From positions 1 to 32,727 of the forward strand of contig JAFGQO010000153.1 in the NCBI GenBank assembly GCA_016935615.1: DNA of 32,727 nt. The letters are read 5' to 3'. A program made the translations under genes and the position numbers. Below the pieces are notes generated by a model. The model saw only the letters and a program-made list of their open reading frames with translations. It did no database searches and had not been told where the DNA came from. This DNA comes from Bacteroidales bacterium (GTDB taxonomy: Bacteria; Bacteroidota; Bacteroidia; Bacteroidales; UBA10428). This document shows, piece after piece, positions 15,950 through 25,285 of the stretch. Each line of letters opens with the position of its first letter. The stretch's first letter is position 1.

Positions 15950-16906
15950 ATGTATATGAGTGTTTGGAAAAAAATTATCATATTTCTTTATATTTCACTG
16001 ATTTCCGCAAGCGGTTACACACAAAAGTTTACGCTTGAGACTCTCATTGATACAAACAGGATAGTACTGGGAGATCAAATCGATTTGACATATACAATTC
16101 GCAAAGATGACCATATTTCTGTTGAGTTTCCGACATTTACCAAAGAACTGACAGAAGGAATTGAAATTCTGCATGAACCTGTTATTGATTCATCAAAAAT
16201 GAAAGACGGGAAGTGGATGATTACTTTAGATCTGCTTATAACATCTTTTGATACAGGTATTTATTATATTCCTCAACAAAAATTCATCATTTCTGAGAAT
16301 CAGTTTTATGATACCGTTTTATCTACTGCAACCTATTTGGAGGTATATGGAGTAGCGATTGATACCACAAATACAATAAGAGACATTAAACCTCCTGCAA
16401 AAGCCCCTGTATCCTTTGCTGAAATTCTATTCTACAGCCTTGCAGTTTTGGTTTTTGCTGCAATTCTTTATTTTACGATTCTCTATGTTCGTAAACGAAA
16501 CAAAAAAGAGAGTTTCTTTATATCTGCAAAGCCTGAGGAACCTCCTCATATCACTGCTTTCCGGGAATTGGATAAAATAAAAGCCCAGAAACTCTGGCAA
16601 AAGAAAAAGGTCAAAGAGTATTATACGCGGATCACTTTTATTATCCGATGGTATATTTTTAAACGCTTCAATATTCATGCTCTTGAAGAAACAACGGAAG
16701 AGATCCTCTATTTTATAAAATCATTAGGGCTGGATGATATAAATAGTACGAATCTGGAAAGTCTGTTGAACCTGGCTGATTTAGTAAAATTTGCAAAAGG
16801 AGAGCCAAATCCTGAAGAGAATATTATTCACCTGGACAACGCCTATGATTTTATTAGGAAAACAAAGCAGGAAGAGTATGTTGAACCGGGTAAAAAAAGA
16901 AGTTGA
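15950..16906 (+). CDS. DUF4381/BatD-like membrane protein
   Basis: This 318-residue protein has a signal peptide (to about residue 24) and a beta-rich extracytoplasmic domain (25-150). One membrane segment lies at about 156-180 (FAEILFYSLAVLVFAAILYF), followed by a basic cytoplasmic helical domain. That domain contains KEYYTRITFIIRWYIFKRFNIHALEETTEEIL and LLNLADLVKFAKGEPN. This layout matches DUF4381-type proteins of MoxR operons. The same order of domains and a visibly related C-terminal domain occur in BatD of this operon (compare FNLTDTCEFARFAPGKAN). It may therefore be a BatD paralogue. The start at 15950 is followed by a second ATG six bases later, and either could be used. Confidence 0.8.
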   Translation: MYMSVWKKIIIFLYISLISASGYTQKFTLETLIDTNRIVLGDQIDLTYTIRKDDHISVEFPTFTKELTEGIEILHEPVIDSSKMKDGKWMITLDLLITSFDTGIYYIPQQKFIISENQFYDTVLSTATYLEVYGVAIDTTNTIRDIKPPAKAPVSFAEILFYSLAVLVFAAILYFTILYVRKRNKKESFFISAKPEEPPHITAFRELDKIKAQKLWQKKKVKEYYTRITFIIRWYIFKRFNIHALEETTEEILYFIKSLGLDDINSTNLESLLNLADLVKFAKGEPNPEENIIHLDNAYDFIRKTKQEEYVEPGKKRS

Positions 16907-16921
16907 TAATCGAGAGTTATT

Positions 16922-17914
16922 ATGAGTGAAATTGTTTTTGCATATCCTAAATTATTGCTACTGCTTTTGTTGATTATACCGCTTGTAATATGGTATGTTC
17001 TGAAACAAAAAGCAGTATCAGCAATTCAGGTCAGTACCATTCAGCCGCTGGAGGATATTCCTGTTTCATTCAAGGAAGTCTTATCGCATATCTTATTTGG
17101 GTTACGTATGGTGGTGATGGCCCTGCTTATTGTAGCCCTTGCCAGGCCCCAATCTTCCAATCAATGGGAGAATGTGAGTACACAAGGTATTGATATTGTA
17201 TTGACATTAGACATATCGGGCAGTATGTTGGCTCAGGATTTTAAACCTGACAGACTTGAAGCTTCAAAAGATGTGGCCATTGAATTTATTTCAGGCCGGC
17301 CTGATGACCGGATAGGACTGGTTGTATTCAGTGGTGAAAGTTTTACTCAATGTCCGTTGACCACTGATCATGTTGTGTTAATGAATCTTTTTAAAGATAT
17401 CAGGAGCGGTATGATCGAAGATGGAACAGCAATTGGTGTCGGACTGGCAAATGCCGTAAAACGTTTGAAAGACAGCGATGCAATAAGCAAGGTGGTTATT
17501 TTGCTTACAGATGGCGTAAACAACCAGGGAGCAATAGATCCGATTACAGCAGCAGAACTGGCAAAAGCCTTTGGAATAAGGGTATATACAATTGGAGTGG
17601 GTACCGAAGGAATGGCCAAGTATCCTGTTCAGGATATGTTCGGGAGGATAAGAATGGTGCCGATGGAGGTGGAGATTGATGAAGAAACACTTCAGCAGAT
17701 AGCTGATATTACGGATGGAAAATATTTCAGGGCAACAGATAATAATAAACTTAGACAAATATACCAGGAGATAGACATGCTTGAAAAATCGAAAATAAAC
17801 GTTAAGGAATTCAGCAGGAAAGAAGAGGAGTATATTCCTTTTGTTTTTGCTGCATTCATAATTCTCTTGCTTGATTTTTTGGTAAGAAAAACTATACTTC
17901 GGTCAATACCTTAA
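16922..17914 (+). CDS. batA: BatA, vWA-domain membrane protein
   Basis: BatA is an inner-membrane protein with a von Willebrand A domain. Two N-terminal hydrophobic segments (about 9-27 and 58-75, ending ALARPQ) precede the vWA domain, and a third lies at the C-terminus (YIPFVFAAFIILLLDFLV). The metal-binding MIDAS is complete: DISGS at 97-101 and the Thr of PLTTD near 146-150. The DxSxS motif suggests a functional metal-dependent protein-binding site. BatB, 12 bases downstream, is a paralogue of the same size and layout. Known from B. fragilis aerotolerance work; the molecular role remains unclear. Confidence 0.95.
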   Translation: MSEIVFAYPKLLLLLLLIIPLVIWYVLKQKAVSAIQVSTIQPLEDIPVSFKEVLSHILFGLRMVVMALLIVALARPQSSNQWENVSTQGIDIVLTLDISGSMLAQDFKPDRLEASKDVAIEFISGRPDDRIGLVVFSGESFTQCPLTTDHVVLMNLFKDIRSGMIEDGTAIGVGLANAVKRLKDSDAISKVVILLTDGVNNQGAIDPITAAELAKAFGIRVYTIGVGTEGMAKYPVQDMFGRIRMVPMEVEIDEETLQQIADITDGKYFRATDNNKLRQIYQEIDMLEKSKINVKEFSRKEEEYIPFVFAAFIILLLDFLVRKTILRSIP

Positions 17915-17926
17915 AAACAGAAAAAA

Positions 17927-18973
17927 ATGTTCAGATTTGCCAACAGTTATTTCTTGTATTTTTTATTTGTGCTTCCTGTAAGTATTGTCCTGTATGTTTT
18001 ATTCAATCGGATAAAGAAAAGAAATATGAGGCGGTTTGCTTCAAGCATGTTTTTTGATATCCTGATGCCCGACAGATCGCCTGTCAGGCAGAACCTTAAA
18101 TTCATCCTGTTTCTATTTGTTCTTTTTCTGGTAATTATTGCCCTTGCACGTCCCCAGTTTGGTTCGAAACTTGAAGAAATAAAACGTGAGGGTATTGAGA
18201 TGATAATAGCTCTTGATGTTTCAAGAAGCATGCTTGCGGAAGACATTAAACCAAACAGACTGGAAAGGGCAAAGCAGGCAATTGTGAATCTTGTTGACAG
18301 GATGCAGAATGATAAAATCGGAATGATTGTATTTGCCGGAGATGCATATACTCAATTGCCCATTACTACGGATTATATCTCAGCCAAAATATTTCTGTCG
18401 ACAATCAATACGGAAATTGTCTCAAAACAAGGCACAGCAATTGGATATGCTATCGATTTAGGAGTGAAATCATTCACCCAGGACCAGGAAGCAAGCAAGG
18501 TGATCGTAGTTATTTCTGATGGGGAGAACCATGAAGGAGATGCTGTTGAAGCAGCGGAGAGAGCAAAAGAAAAAGGAATTAAAATTTACACTATTGGTAT
18601 GGGTTCACCCAAAGGATCGCCAATCCCTGTTCCTGGAAAAATGGGACAAAATGGATTTTTAAAAGACAAACAGGGTGAAGTGATTATTAGCAGAATGGAT
18701 CCGACTATGCTTCGAAAAATTGCGGCAACAGCTGACGGAGAATTTTTTCGTGCCTCCACCGGCAATGTTGGTCTAAATAAATTGTACAGCGATTTAAACA
18801 ATTTGAATAAATCTGAAATTGAAACCAAGATCTATTCAGAATACGAAGATCAGTTTCATTATTTTATTGCTTTGGCCATATTGTTATTGTTGGTGGATGT
18901 ATTCATACTGGAAAGAAAAAATCCATATTTAAAGAAGTTTTCTTTATTTAAGACCAATGATGAAAATGCATAA
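17927..18973 (+). CDS. batB: BatB, vWA-domain membrane protein
   Basis: This 348-residue paralogue of BatA has the same arrangement: two N-terminal membrane segments (about 7-27 and 57-75, ending ALARPQFGSK), a vWA domain with MIDAS DVSRS at 97-101, PITTDYISAK, and a C-terminal membrane segment (FIALAILLLLVDVFIL). It carries an insertion around SPKGSPIPVPGKMGQNG that BatA shows only in part. BatA and BatB are thought to form a membrane-bound complex with the TPR proteins. Its last 17 bases overlap the start of batC, favouring coupled translation. Confidence 0.95.
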   Translation: MFRFANSYFLYFLFVLPVSIVLYVLFNRIKKRNMRRFASSMFFDILMPDRSPVRQNLKFILFLFVLFLVIIALARPQFGSKLEEIKREGIEMIIALDVSRSMLAEDIKPNRLERAKQAIVNLVDRMQNDKIGMIVFAGDAYTQLPITTDYISAKIFLSTINTEIVSKQGTAIGYAIDLGVKSFTQDQEASKVIVVISDGENHEGDAVEAAERAKEKGIKIYTIGMGSPKGSPIPVPGKMGQNGFLKDKQGEVIISRMDPTMLRKIAATADGEFFRASTGNVGLNKLYSDLNNLNKSEIETKIYSEYEDQFHYFIALAILLLLVDVFILERKNPYLKKFSLFKTNDENA

Positions 18974-19661
18974 AATTATAATCATATTGTTGTTATTTCT
19001 CCCGGGTATTCTTTCTGCTCAAAAAGTAAAGAAAGAAATAAGAAAAGGGAATAGAGAATACTATAATGATCAGTTCAATGATGCTGAATTGCATTACAGA
19101 GAAGCATTGGAAAAAGATCCTGAATCAAAGAAGGCCACATATAACCTGGGAAATAGTTTGTACAAACAGGAACAATTTGAACCGGCAATAACAAAATATG
19201 AGTCGTTGGTTAGCTCAGAAGAAAGTAACAATGTTTCTTCAGAGTATTTTTATAATCTTGGAAATTCATATTTTAAAGCTCAAAAACTTGAAAAGAGCAT
19301 TGAAGCTTATAAGGAATGTCTTCGCATGAATCCATCGGATGCTGATGCCAAACACAATTTATTCCTGGCACAGAAAATGCTGCAGCAACAGCAAAACCAG
19401 CAGCAACAACAAAATCAGCAACAGGATAAAAATCAGGAAGATCAGGAGAACAAGGAGGATCAGAATAAAAATCAGGATAAAGATCAGCAGCAGAAGGAAG
19501 AACAACAAAATCAGAAACCTCAGAATATGGAAGGACAAATTTCGAAGGAAGATGCCGAACGTTTGCTTGAAGCTTTGGAACAGGATGAAAAAGACGTGAT
19601 GAAGAAGGTGCAGGAAGAAAAAGCAAGAGTACGCAAAGTTCCGGTGGAAAAAGAGTGGTAA
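18957..19661 (+). CDS. batC: BatC, secreted TPR protein with Q/N/K/D-rich tail
   Basis: The 234 residues start with a signal peptide (hydrophobic 7-21, cleavage near SAQ). About three TPR hairpins follow at 30-140 (ATYNLGNSLYKQEQFEPAITKYESL, YFYNLGNSYFKAQKLEKSIEAY). Next is a strikingly low-complexity stretch of Gln, Asn, Lys, Asp and Glu at about 142-190, and then a conserved end (RLLEALEQDEKDVMKKVQEE) typical of BatC. TPRs probably dock BatA/BatB on the periplasmic side. The start overlaps the end of batB by 17 bases; three in-frame ATGs lie within the first four codons, so the exact start is uncertain. Confidence 0.92.
   Translation: MMKMHKIIIILLLFLPGILSAQKVKKEIRKGNREYYNDQFNDAELHYREALEKDPESKKATYNLGNSLYKQEQFEPAITKYESLVSSEESNNVSSEYFYNLGNSYFKAQKLEKSIEAYKECLRMNPSDADAKHNLFLAQKMLQQQQNQQQQQNQQQDKNQEDQENKEDQNKNQDKDQQQKEEQQNQKPQNMEGQISKEDAERLLEALEQDEKDVMKKVQEEKARVRKVPVEKEW
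19380..19526 (+). repeat. Low-complexity CAG/CAA/AAN-rich tract in batC
   Basis: This coding tract is dominated by CAG, CAA, AAT, GAT and AAG codons and encodes the Gln/Asn/Asp/Lys-rich linker of BatC. Such tracts are prone to length change by slippage, and linker length probably varies between strains. It is coding and in frame throughout. Confidence 0.7.
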
Positions 19662-19685
19662 ATCAGGGTATTTAAAAGATGATCT

Positions 19686-21533
19686 ATGAATAGTTTGAAT
19701 TGGAAATATTTGTACAGATTGTTTTTACCGGCAATTGCATTTCTTTTAATAACTATACATCCTGGTTTTACTCAGGAGATTTCATTTGCTGCAAGAGCGC
19801 CTAAAGTACTGAGGGCCGGTGAACAGTTTGAGTTGGTTTATACGGTTGACAAAAAGGTAGATGAATTTGCTCCTCCCGAGTTCGGGGAATTCAGGTATCT
19901 GGGAGGGCCAAGTACCGGCAGCAGTACATCTATCAGTATGGTAAATGGTAAAACAACCAGAACATCAACGTATACCTTTACGTATTATTTGCAAGCTCCT
20001 CCGAAGGCAGGCAAATATATCCTTAATCCTGCAACAGCAGTTTATAAAAGAAATTCTGTATCATCAAATCCTCTTGAAATAGAAATCGTATCATCAGAAC
20101 AGTCAAAGGCCGGGCAACCTTCATCTTCTCAGGAGCAGTCAAAAGCAGGTTTGCAATCATCAGGCGGAGAAGATGTTTTTTTGCGTCTTGTTACGGATAA
20201 AAAAACAGCCTATGTAGGTGAGCAGATTACCGCATGGGTGAAAATATACACGAAACTTAATATCTCTGGTTTTGATCAAAGATTCAAAGGCCCGGACTTT
20301 ATCGGATTTTACCAGCAGGAAGTTGAAGTACCTTCTTTGTCGCTGGAACGTGAAAAAGTTGGGGATGACATATATTATTCCGGTGTGCTTAAGAAAGTTA
20401 TACTCTATCCTCAGAAATCAGGGGAAATTACAATCGAACCTTTTGAATTGCTTGTGGAAGTGCAAAAACAGACCAAAAGAAAACCACAATCCATATTTGA
20501 TGAGTTTTTCGGTCCGCAGTACGATAGAGCAAGAATTAATTTAAAAAGCAAACCGGTCAGGTTCACAATTAAACAACTTCCTTTTGATCGTCCGGATGAC
20601 TTTAACGGAGCAGTTGGTAAATTTCAAATACAGGCTTCTGCAAATGAAACAAAAGTATCAACAAACGATGCAATTACTTTTAAAGTAGATGTTACCGGAA
20701 AAGGAAATCTAAAATTGCTTGAAAAAGTACAGGCAAAATTTCCACCGACATTCGATGTGTTTGAGCCTATCAAAAAAGTACAGATCGATAAAGGGAACGA
20801 TGGAAAAACAGGAAAGGTTTTGTTTGAATATACTGCTATTCCTCGTCATGCAGGCAACTTCAGTATACCGCCTTTTTCTCTTACTTATTTTGATCCTTCG
20901 GCAGAGAAATATACAAGCATTCATTCCCGGGAATTTACAATTTTCGTGGAAAAAGGGGAGGACGACAGTACAACTGTAATAGGAAGCAACCTGTCAAAAG
21001 AGGATATTGAACTTTTGGGGAGTGATATAAGGTATATTTTTACAAAAACCAATTTGCATCAGAAAGGGAGTTTTATTTTTGGATCCTACTGGTTCTTTGC
21101 TTTATACATCATCATCTTCATTTTATTTCTTCTTATTCTGATTTTAAGAAAAGAGCAAATAAAACGGACTGCAAATACTGTCAGATATAAAAACAGGAAA
21201 GCAAGCAAAGTTGCAGGCAAACGATTAAAAAAAGCAAGGGAATATTTAAAAAATGATAGAAAGGAAGAGTTTTATGAAGAAGTTGGCACGGCATTATGGA
21301 ATTACTTATCCGATAAGTTAAACATTCAACTCTCGGAGCTCTCAAAAGAAAGAGCAGTAGATAAGTTGAAAACCAATGCCATTGAAGAACAACTGATAGA
21401 TAACTTTTTCAATTTGACAGATACTTGCGAGTTTGCAAGATTTGCTCCCGGTAAAGCAAATACAAATCTTGCAGAACTATACAATTCTGCATCAAGAATT
21501 ATTAATGAACTGGATCAAAAATTGCAGGCATGA
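19686..21533 (+). CDS. batD: BatD, oxygen-tolerance family membrane protein
   Basis: This 615-residue protein has a signal peptide (cleavage near GFTQ) and a long periplasmic region of repeated immunoglobulin-like beta domains (ISFAARAPKVLRAGEQFELVYTV; VFLRLVTDKKTAYVGEQITAWVKIYTK). A membrane segment lies at about 463-487, and a basic cytoplasmic helical domain ends the protein. This is the BatD layout. The linker near residues 138-158 contains a duplicated EQSKAG. The C-terminal domain (YEEVGTALWNYLSDKLNIQL, FNLTDTCEFARFAPGKAN) resembles that of the protein encoded at 15950-16906. Its stop overlaps the batE start by ATGA. Confidence 0.94.
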   Translation: MNSLNWKYLYRLFLPAIAFLLITIHPGFTQEISFAARAPKVLRAGEQFELVYTVDKKVDEFAPPEFGEFRYLGGPSTGSSTSISMVNGKTTRTSTYTFTYYLQAPPKAGKYILNPATAVYKRNSVSSNPLEIEIVSSEQSKAGQPSSSQEQSKAGLQSSGGEDVFLRLVTDKKTAYVGEQITAWVKIYTKLNISGFDQRFKGPDFIGFYQQEVEVPSLSLEREKVGDDIYYSGVLKKVILYPQKSGEITIEPFELLVEVQKQTKRKPQSIFDEFFGPQYDRARINLKSKPVRFTIKQLPFDRPDDFNGAVGKFQIQASANETKVSTNDAITFKVDVTGKGNLKLLEKVQAKFPPTFDVFEPIKKVQIDKGNDGKTGKVLFEYTAIPRHAGNFSIPPFSLTYFDPSAEKYTSIHSREFTIFVEKGEDDSTTVIGSNLSKEDIELLGSDIRYIFTKTNLHQKGSFIFGSYWFFALYIIIFILFLLILILRKEQIKRTANTVRYKNRKASKVAGKRLKKAREYLKNDRKEEFYEEVGTALWNYLSDKLNIQLSELSKERAVDKLKTNAIEEQLIDNFFNLTDTCEFARFAPGKANTNLAELYNSASRIINELDQKLQA

Positions 21534-22291
21534 GAAAATCTTTGCTTATACTAATCTTTCCATGTTGTTTCTTATATCAAGGTTTTGCTGTCACAAACCC
21601 TGATTCGGCTTTTTACCAGGCAAATAATTTGTATTCGGCTGGCAACTATCCGGAGGCAATTGAATTGTACGAAACTATTGTGTCTCAAGGGCTGGAATCA
21701 GCCGAACTGTATTTTAATCTGGGGAATGCCTATTATAAAACACACAATTATCCGCGATCAATTCTGAATTATGAAAGAGCGCTGCTTCATAATCCAAGAG
21801 ACGAGGACATCCTCCATAATCTTGCTAAGGCACGTTTGTATATCATAGATCAGGTAGATGAAATCCCTGAGTTTATTATTAAAAGATGGATCAATAGTTT
21901 AATCATACTATTTACATCTAACACATGGGCATTTATTAGCATCATTGCCTTCGCACTTGGAATTCTTTTTCTGTTGGTATATTTCCTTTCCGGCAAGCTG
22001 GCCCTGAGACGAGCTGGTTTTTATGCGGGAACTATAGTATTAATCCTTTCTTTTGTATTGTTCTACTTATCGTTCAAATCGAAAAGTATAATAAAGAATA
22101 GTAGTGAGGCTATTATAATGACGCCGACAGTTACTGTAAAATCATCACCACGTGATTCGGGAACGAATTTGTTTATTATTCATGAAGGGACCAAAGTACT
22201 TATTGTTGATGCATTGGACAATTGGTATGAGATCCGTTTGTCTGATGGCAAACAAGGGTGGATGCAGCAAAAAGATTTAGAGCCTGTTTAG
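21530..22291 (+). CDS. batE: BatE, TPR protein with SH3-like C-terminus
   Basis: The 253 residues show a signal peptide, about two TPR hairpins (AELYFNLGNAYYKTHNYPRSILNYERALLHNPRDEDILHNLAKA), and two adjacent membrane segments (about 130-155 and 163-183). The C-terminus is a bacterial SH3-like domain (TVTVKSSPRDSGTNLFIIHEGTKVLI…GWMQQKDLEPV). This is the BatE layout, and it ends the operon. SH3-like domains often bind peptidoglycan or proteins in the envelope. The gene overlaps batD by four bases and converges with the stress-protein gene, leaving only four bases between the two stop codons. Confidence 0.92.
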   Translation: MRKSLLILIFPCCFLYQGFAVTNPDSAFYQANNLYSAGNYPEAIELYETIVSQGLESAELYFNLGNAYYKTHNYPRSILNYERALLHNPRDEDILHNLAKARLYIIDQVDEIPEFIIKRWINSLIILFTSNTWAFISIIAFALGILFLLVYFLSGKLALRRAGFYAGTIVLILSFVLFYLSFKSKSIIKNSSEAIIMTPTVTVKSSPRDSGTNLFIIHEGTKVLIVDALDNWYEIRLSDGKQGWMQQKDLEPV

Positions 22292-22295
22292 CATA

Positions 22296-23111
22296 TCAAT
22301 AGAATCCTTCATATTTCCTGAGATCTGAACGTGCATTCAGGCACATGATCGGGATCTTATATCGATTTGAAATATAATTCTGATCCTTCAATCCCATCAT
22401 TGTTTTGGCAATAGTAAGATTTTTGCTAAGCATGATAATAATGAGTTCAGCACTTATATTATGAGCAAATTCAATGGTTTCCTGAACCATATTGAATTTT
22501 CGCTTTGCCGTGACAATTTCATAATCAATATTCTTGCCTTCAAGAAAGCGCTTCGCAAATTCAAGATTGTTACGTATTATATAATCGTTTGCATTGGGTT
22601 TAAACAAAAAGATCTTTGAAGTATAGTACTTTGAAAGATAACTTATCCAGGCCAGTTTTTCTTTATTCTCTTTTCTGAAATCTATCGGAAATACTACACG
22701 CCTTAAAGCCAGACGTTTCGGAGGTTCCTGAACAACATAAAAAGGGATCCTTGAACCTGCCATCACCCTGACAGAACGAGATCCCAAAAGCTTTTCCCTG
22801 CCTGAAGGTTCCTGGGTTTTCATCACAACCAGAAAGGCATCTATTGTCTCAGCATATGTTTTTATTGCAGTCGATACTTTACCTGGTCTTACATGACAAT
22901 CCACTTTCAGTCCATACTTTTTGGATACCTCATTTGCAATGTTTTGCAATTTTTTCAGTGCAATTGATTCATCCGGAAGTTCATGAACGATATGAAGAAA
23001 TACAAGATCGGATTCAGTTATCTTGGCAATTTGAACCGCATGTTTTACTGCGTGATCCGATAATTCCGAGAAATCATAGGGAATTAATATTTTTCTTTTG
23101 ATTGGATTCAT
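22296..23111 (-). CDS. Universal stress protein with two Usp domains
   Basis: This 271-residue protein holds two universal-stress (UspA-like) domains. The first begins KRKILIPYDFSELSDHAVKHAVQIA and includes FLHIV. The second begins RRVVFPIDFRKENKEKLAWISYL and includes SAELIIIML. The ATP-binding signature is only partly kept in the first domain (SGREKLLGSRSVRVM) and is unclear in the second, so nucleotide binding is uncertain. I chose the ATG at 23111 over a GTG 18 bases upstream. It is divergent from cstA across 96 bases, and both may respond to starvation or stress. Physiological role unknown. Confidence 0.88.
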   Translation of the reverse strand: MNPIKRKILIPYDFSELSDHAVKHAVQIAKITESDLVFLHIVHELPDESIALKKLQNIANEVSKKYGLKVDCHVRPGKVSTAIKTYAETIDAFLVVMKTQEPSGREKLLGSRSVRVMAGSRIPFYVVQEPPKRLALRRVVFPIDFRKENKEKLAWISYLSKYYTSKIFLFKPNANDYIIRNNLEFAKRFLEGKNIDYEIVTAKRKFNMVQETIEFAHNISAELIIIMLSKNLTIAKTMMGLKDQNYISNRYKIPIMCLNARSDLRKYEGFY

Positions 23112-23207
23112 TGCTTTGAAATTACACACTTAAAATAATGAAATTTTACCAAAAAATGAGAAAAATATTTGAAAATGAACTAATTTGTGTCCAATCAAAT
23201 TAAAATT

Positions 23208-24965
23208 ATGAATTCAATAGTTATAGTTATCATTGTATTTGTAGGCTATGTGGTTGCATACCATACTTATGGAAAATACCTTGCAAGAAAAATATTTAAT
23301 CTGGCTGCTACCAATAAAGTACCATCAGAAGAGTTTTTTGATGGGGTAGACTATGTGCCAACAAAGAAAAATATCGTATTTGGGCATCATTTCACTACCA
23401 TTGCCGGACTGGGACCTATTGTTGGTCCGGCAATAGGAATAATATGGGGCTGGCTTCCGGCACTATTATGGGTATTTTTCGGATCCATTTTTATGGGAGC
23501 TATGCATGATTTTTCCACACTTATTATTTCTGCCCGGAATAAAGGTAAGTCAATTGGAGATCTGACAGGTGTTATAATTGGCCCGGGGCCAAGATATGTA
23601 TTTCAGTTCATAATGCAACTGTTACTTTTTATTGTTCTTTCGGTTTTCGCTCTTATAGTATCCACCTTATTTATGCTATATCCTGAATCTGTTATTCCGG
23701 TTTGGGCACAGATTCCAATAGCTATGTGGCTGGGGCGTCAGATCCAGAGAGGCAAAAGTGATTTGTTGTATTCTATTTTTGCATTGATCCTGATGTATGG
23801 AACTATAATCCTGGGGGTATATGTTCCTGTGGATTTGTCAAAACTTGGATTATTTCAGGTACTTTCACAACATGGATTTGTTTTAAGTAATCTTATAACA
23901 GTGACCTGGTGCATAGCACTTTTCATATATGTTTTTTTTGCCTCTACTATGCCGGTTCAGAAACTTTTACAACCCAGGGATTACATCAATTCTCATCAGC
24001 TTATTGTAGCCATTTTATTAATGGTAATCGGAATTTTTATTGCTCATCCTGCAATTACGGCACCGGCCATAAACCATAAGGCATTTGCAGCTGGTACTGA
24101 TATTCCCGGGATCATGCCAATGCTTTTTATAATCATTGCCTGTGGAGCAATTTCAGGATTTCACTCAATTGCCAGCTCGGGAACAACCGTGAAACAACTT
24201 AAAAACGAAACAGACAGTCTGTATATTGGATATGGAGGAATGCTTACTGAAAGCTTCCTGGCTGTTCTTGTTCTTTTATGTGTGGCGGCAGGTCTGGGAA
24301 TTGGTTTGGAAAGGAATGGAGTATTATTTACGGGTACGGATGCATTTTATCAGCATTATTCTTCATGGGCTACTACCAATAGTGGGATAGGGGCAAAGCT
24401 TGAATCTTTTATTATTGGTGCTGGTAATTTATTTGAATTTATTGGTATACCAAAAGAGATAGGCCGACCCATGATTGCGGTATTTATTGTCAGTTTTGCC
24501 AACACAACCCTTGATTCGGCTACCAGGATGCAACGCTTATCTCTCCAGGAAATAGTCAGTTACAAAAGATCGGGCAACAAAAAAAGTATTATTGAAAACC
24601 GATATGTGGCAACGTTTCTTGTTGTTTTGTTTGCAGCCATTATGACCTTTGTGAAACCGGGAGGAAAAGGGGCACTTATTTTATGGCCTTTGTTTGGTGC
24701 ATTAAATCAATTACTGGCCGGACTGGGTCTTGCTCTTGTGAGCATTTTCCTGTATAGGAAGAAAAAGAAATTCCTGCTTGCGTTTATACCAATGGTAATA
24801 GTCCTTATTCTTACTATTTGGGCTATGGTGGAGAATTTATTGGGATTTATTTCAGAACGGAATATTCTTCTTGCTATTATATCCATAATGATCATTATTC
24901 TTACGGCATGGTTATTGGCAGGAGGTCTGGTATCAGTGATCAGGAGTAAACATGTCAATGCCTGA
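23208..24965 (+). CDS. cstA: Carbon starvation protein CstA family transporter
   Basis: CstA-family proteins are polytopic transporters induced by carbon starvation. In enterobacteria they take up pyruvate with protons, and peptide uptake has also been reported. The 585 residues show the family N-terminus (YGKYLARKIF, DYVPTKKNIVFGHHFTTIAGLGPIVGPAIG), GAMHDFSTL, GAISGFHSIASSGTTVKQL and FANTTLDSATRMQR. About 14-16 hydrophobic segments are visible. It is shorter than the roughly 700-residue E. coli protein, as often seen in this phylum. I chose the ATG at 23208 over a GTG 21 bases upstream. Its end overlaps the convergent acylphosphatase gene by 11 bases. The substrate cannot be told from sequence. 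Confidence 0.94.
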   Translation: MNSIVIVIIVFVGYVVAYHTYGKYLARKIFNLAATNKVPSEEFFDGVDYVPTKKNIVFGHHFTTIAGLGPIVGPAIGIIWGWLPALLWVFFGSIFMGAMHDFSTLIISARNKGKSIGDLTGVIIGPGPRYVFQFIMQLLLFIVLSVFALIVSTLFMLYPESVIPVWAQIPIAMWLGRQIQRGKSDLLYSIFALILMYGTIILGVYVPVDLSKLGLFQVLSQHGFVLSNLITVTWCIALFIYVFFASTMPVQKLLQPRDYINSHQLIVAILLMVIGIFIAHPAITAPAINHKAFAAGTDIPGIMPMLFIIIACGAISGFHSIASSGTTVKQLKNETDSLYIGYGGMLTESFLAVLVLLCVAAGLGIGLERNGVLFTGTDAFYQHYSSWATTNSGIGAKLESFIIGAGNLFEFIGIPKEIGRPMIAVFIVSFANTTLDSATRMQRLSLQEIVSYKRSGNKKSIIENRYVATFLVVLFAAIMTFVKPGGKGALILWPLFGALNQLLAGLGLALVSIFLYRKKKKFLLAFIPMVIVLILTIWAMVENLLGFISERNILLAIISIMIIILTAWLLAGGLVSVIRSKHVNA

Positions 24966-25242
24966 TATCAAAAAACCGGTATTCCTTAAGATCGGCACTG
25001 TTTTCAACAATTACTTCTTTTACATCTGAATAACCGGGACCTTTTTTGCACCATTCAATAAAATGTGTTAACTGTATTCCTGTTCCTTCAGCTTCGATAT
25101 ATACATTGCCATCGTATGTATTTTTAACGAATCCTTTGATTCCTAATGACACGGCCATTGTCCTGGCAGTATATCTGAATCCCACACCCTGCACATGTCC
25201 TTTAATAGTAATGTTTTTATGTAGTTTCTTTATTTCGGGCAT
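24955..25242 (-). CDS. acyP: Acylphosphatase
   Basis: This small 95-residue enzyme hydrolyses acyl phosphates such as acetyl phosphate or carbamoyl phosphate. The signature KGHVQGVGFRYTAR supplies the phosphate-binding loop with Arg23, and GFVKNTYDGNVYIEAEG supplies catalytic Asn41. Both residues are present, so it should be active. It overlaps the 3' end of cstA by 11 bases and sits 43 bases after the hybrid kinase gene on the same strand. Removal of acetyl phosphate, a possible phosphodonor for the free receiver proteins nearby, is an attractive but unproven link. Confidence 0.95.
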   Translation of the reverse strand: MPEIKKLHKNITIKGHVQGVGFRYTARTMAVSLGIKGFVKNTYDGNVYIEAEGTGIQLTHFIEWCKKGPGYSDVKEVIVENSADLKEYRFFDIRH

Positions 25243-25285
25243 TCAAATTTGATTGCATGAATAACTTAAATTTTCTATAGATCAA

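Noticed and set aside
20090-20160. Duplicated EQSKAG in BatD as a meaningful repeat
   Set aside because: There are only two short copies in a Ser/Gln-rich linker, most likely a small linker duplication without functional weight.
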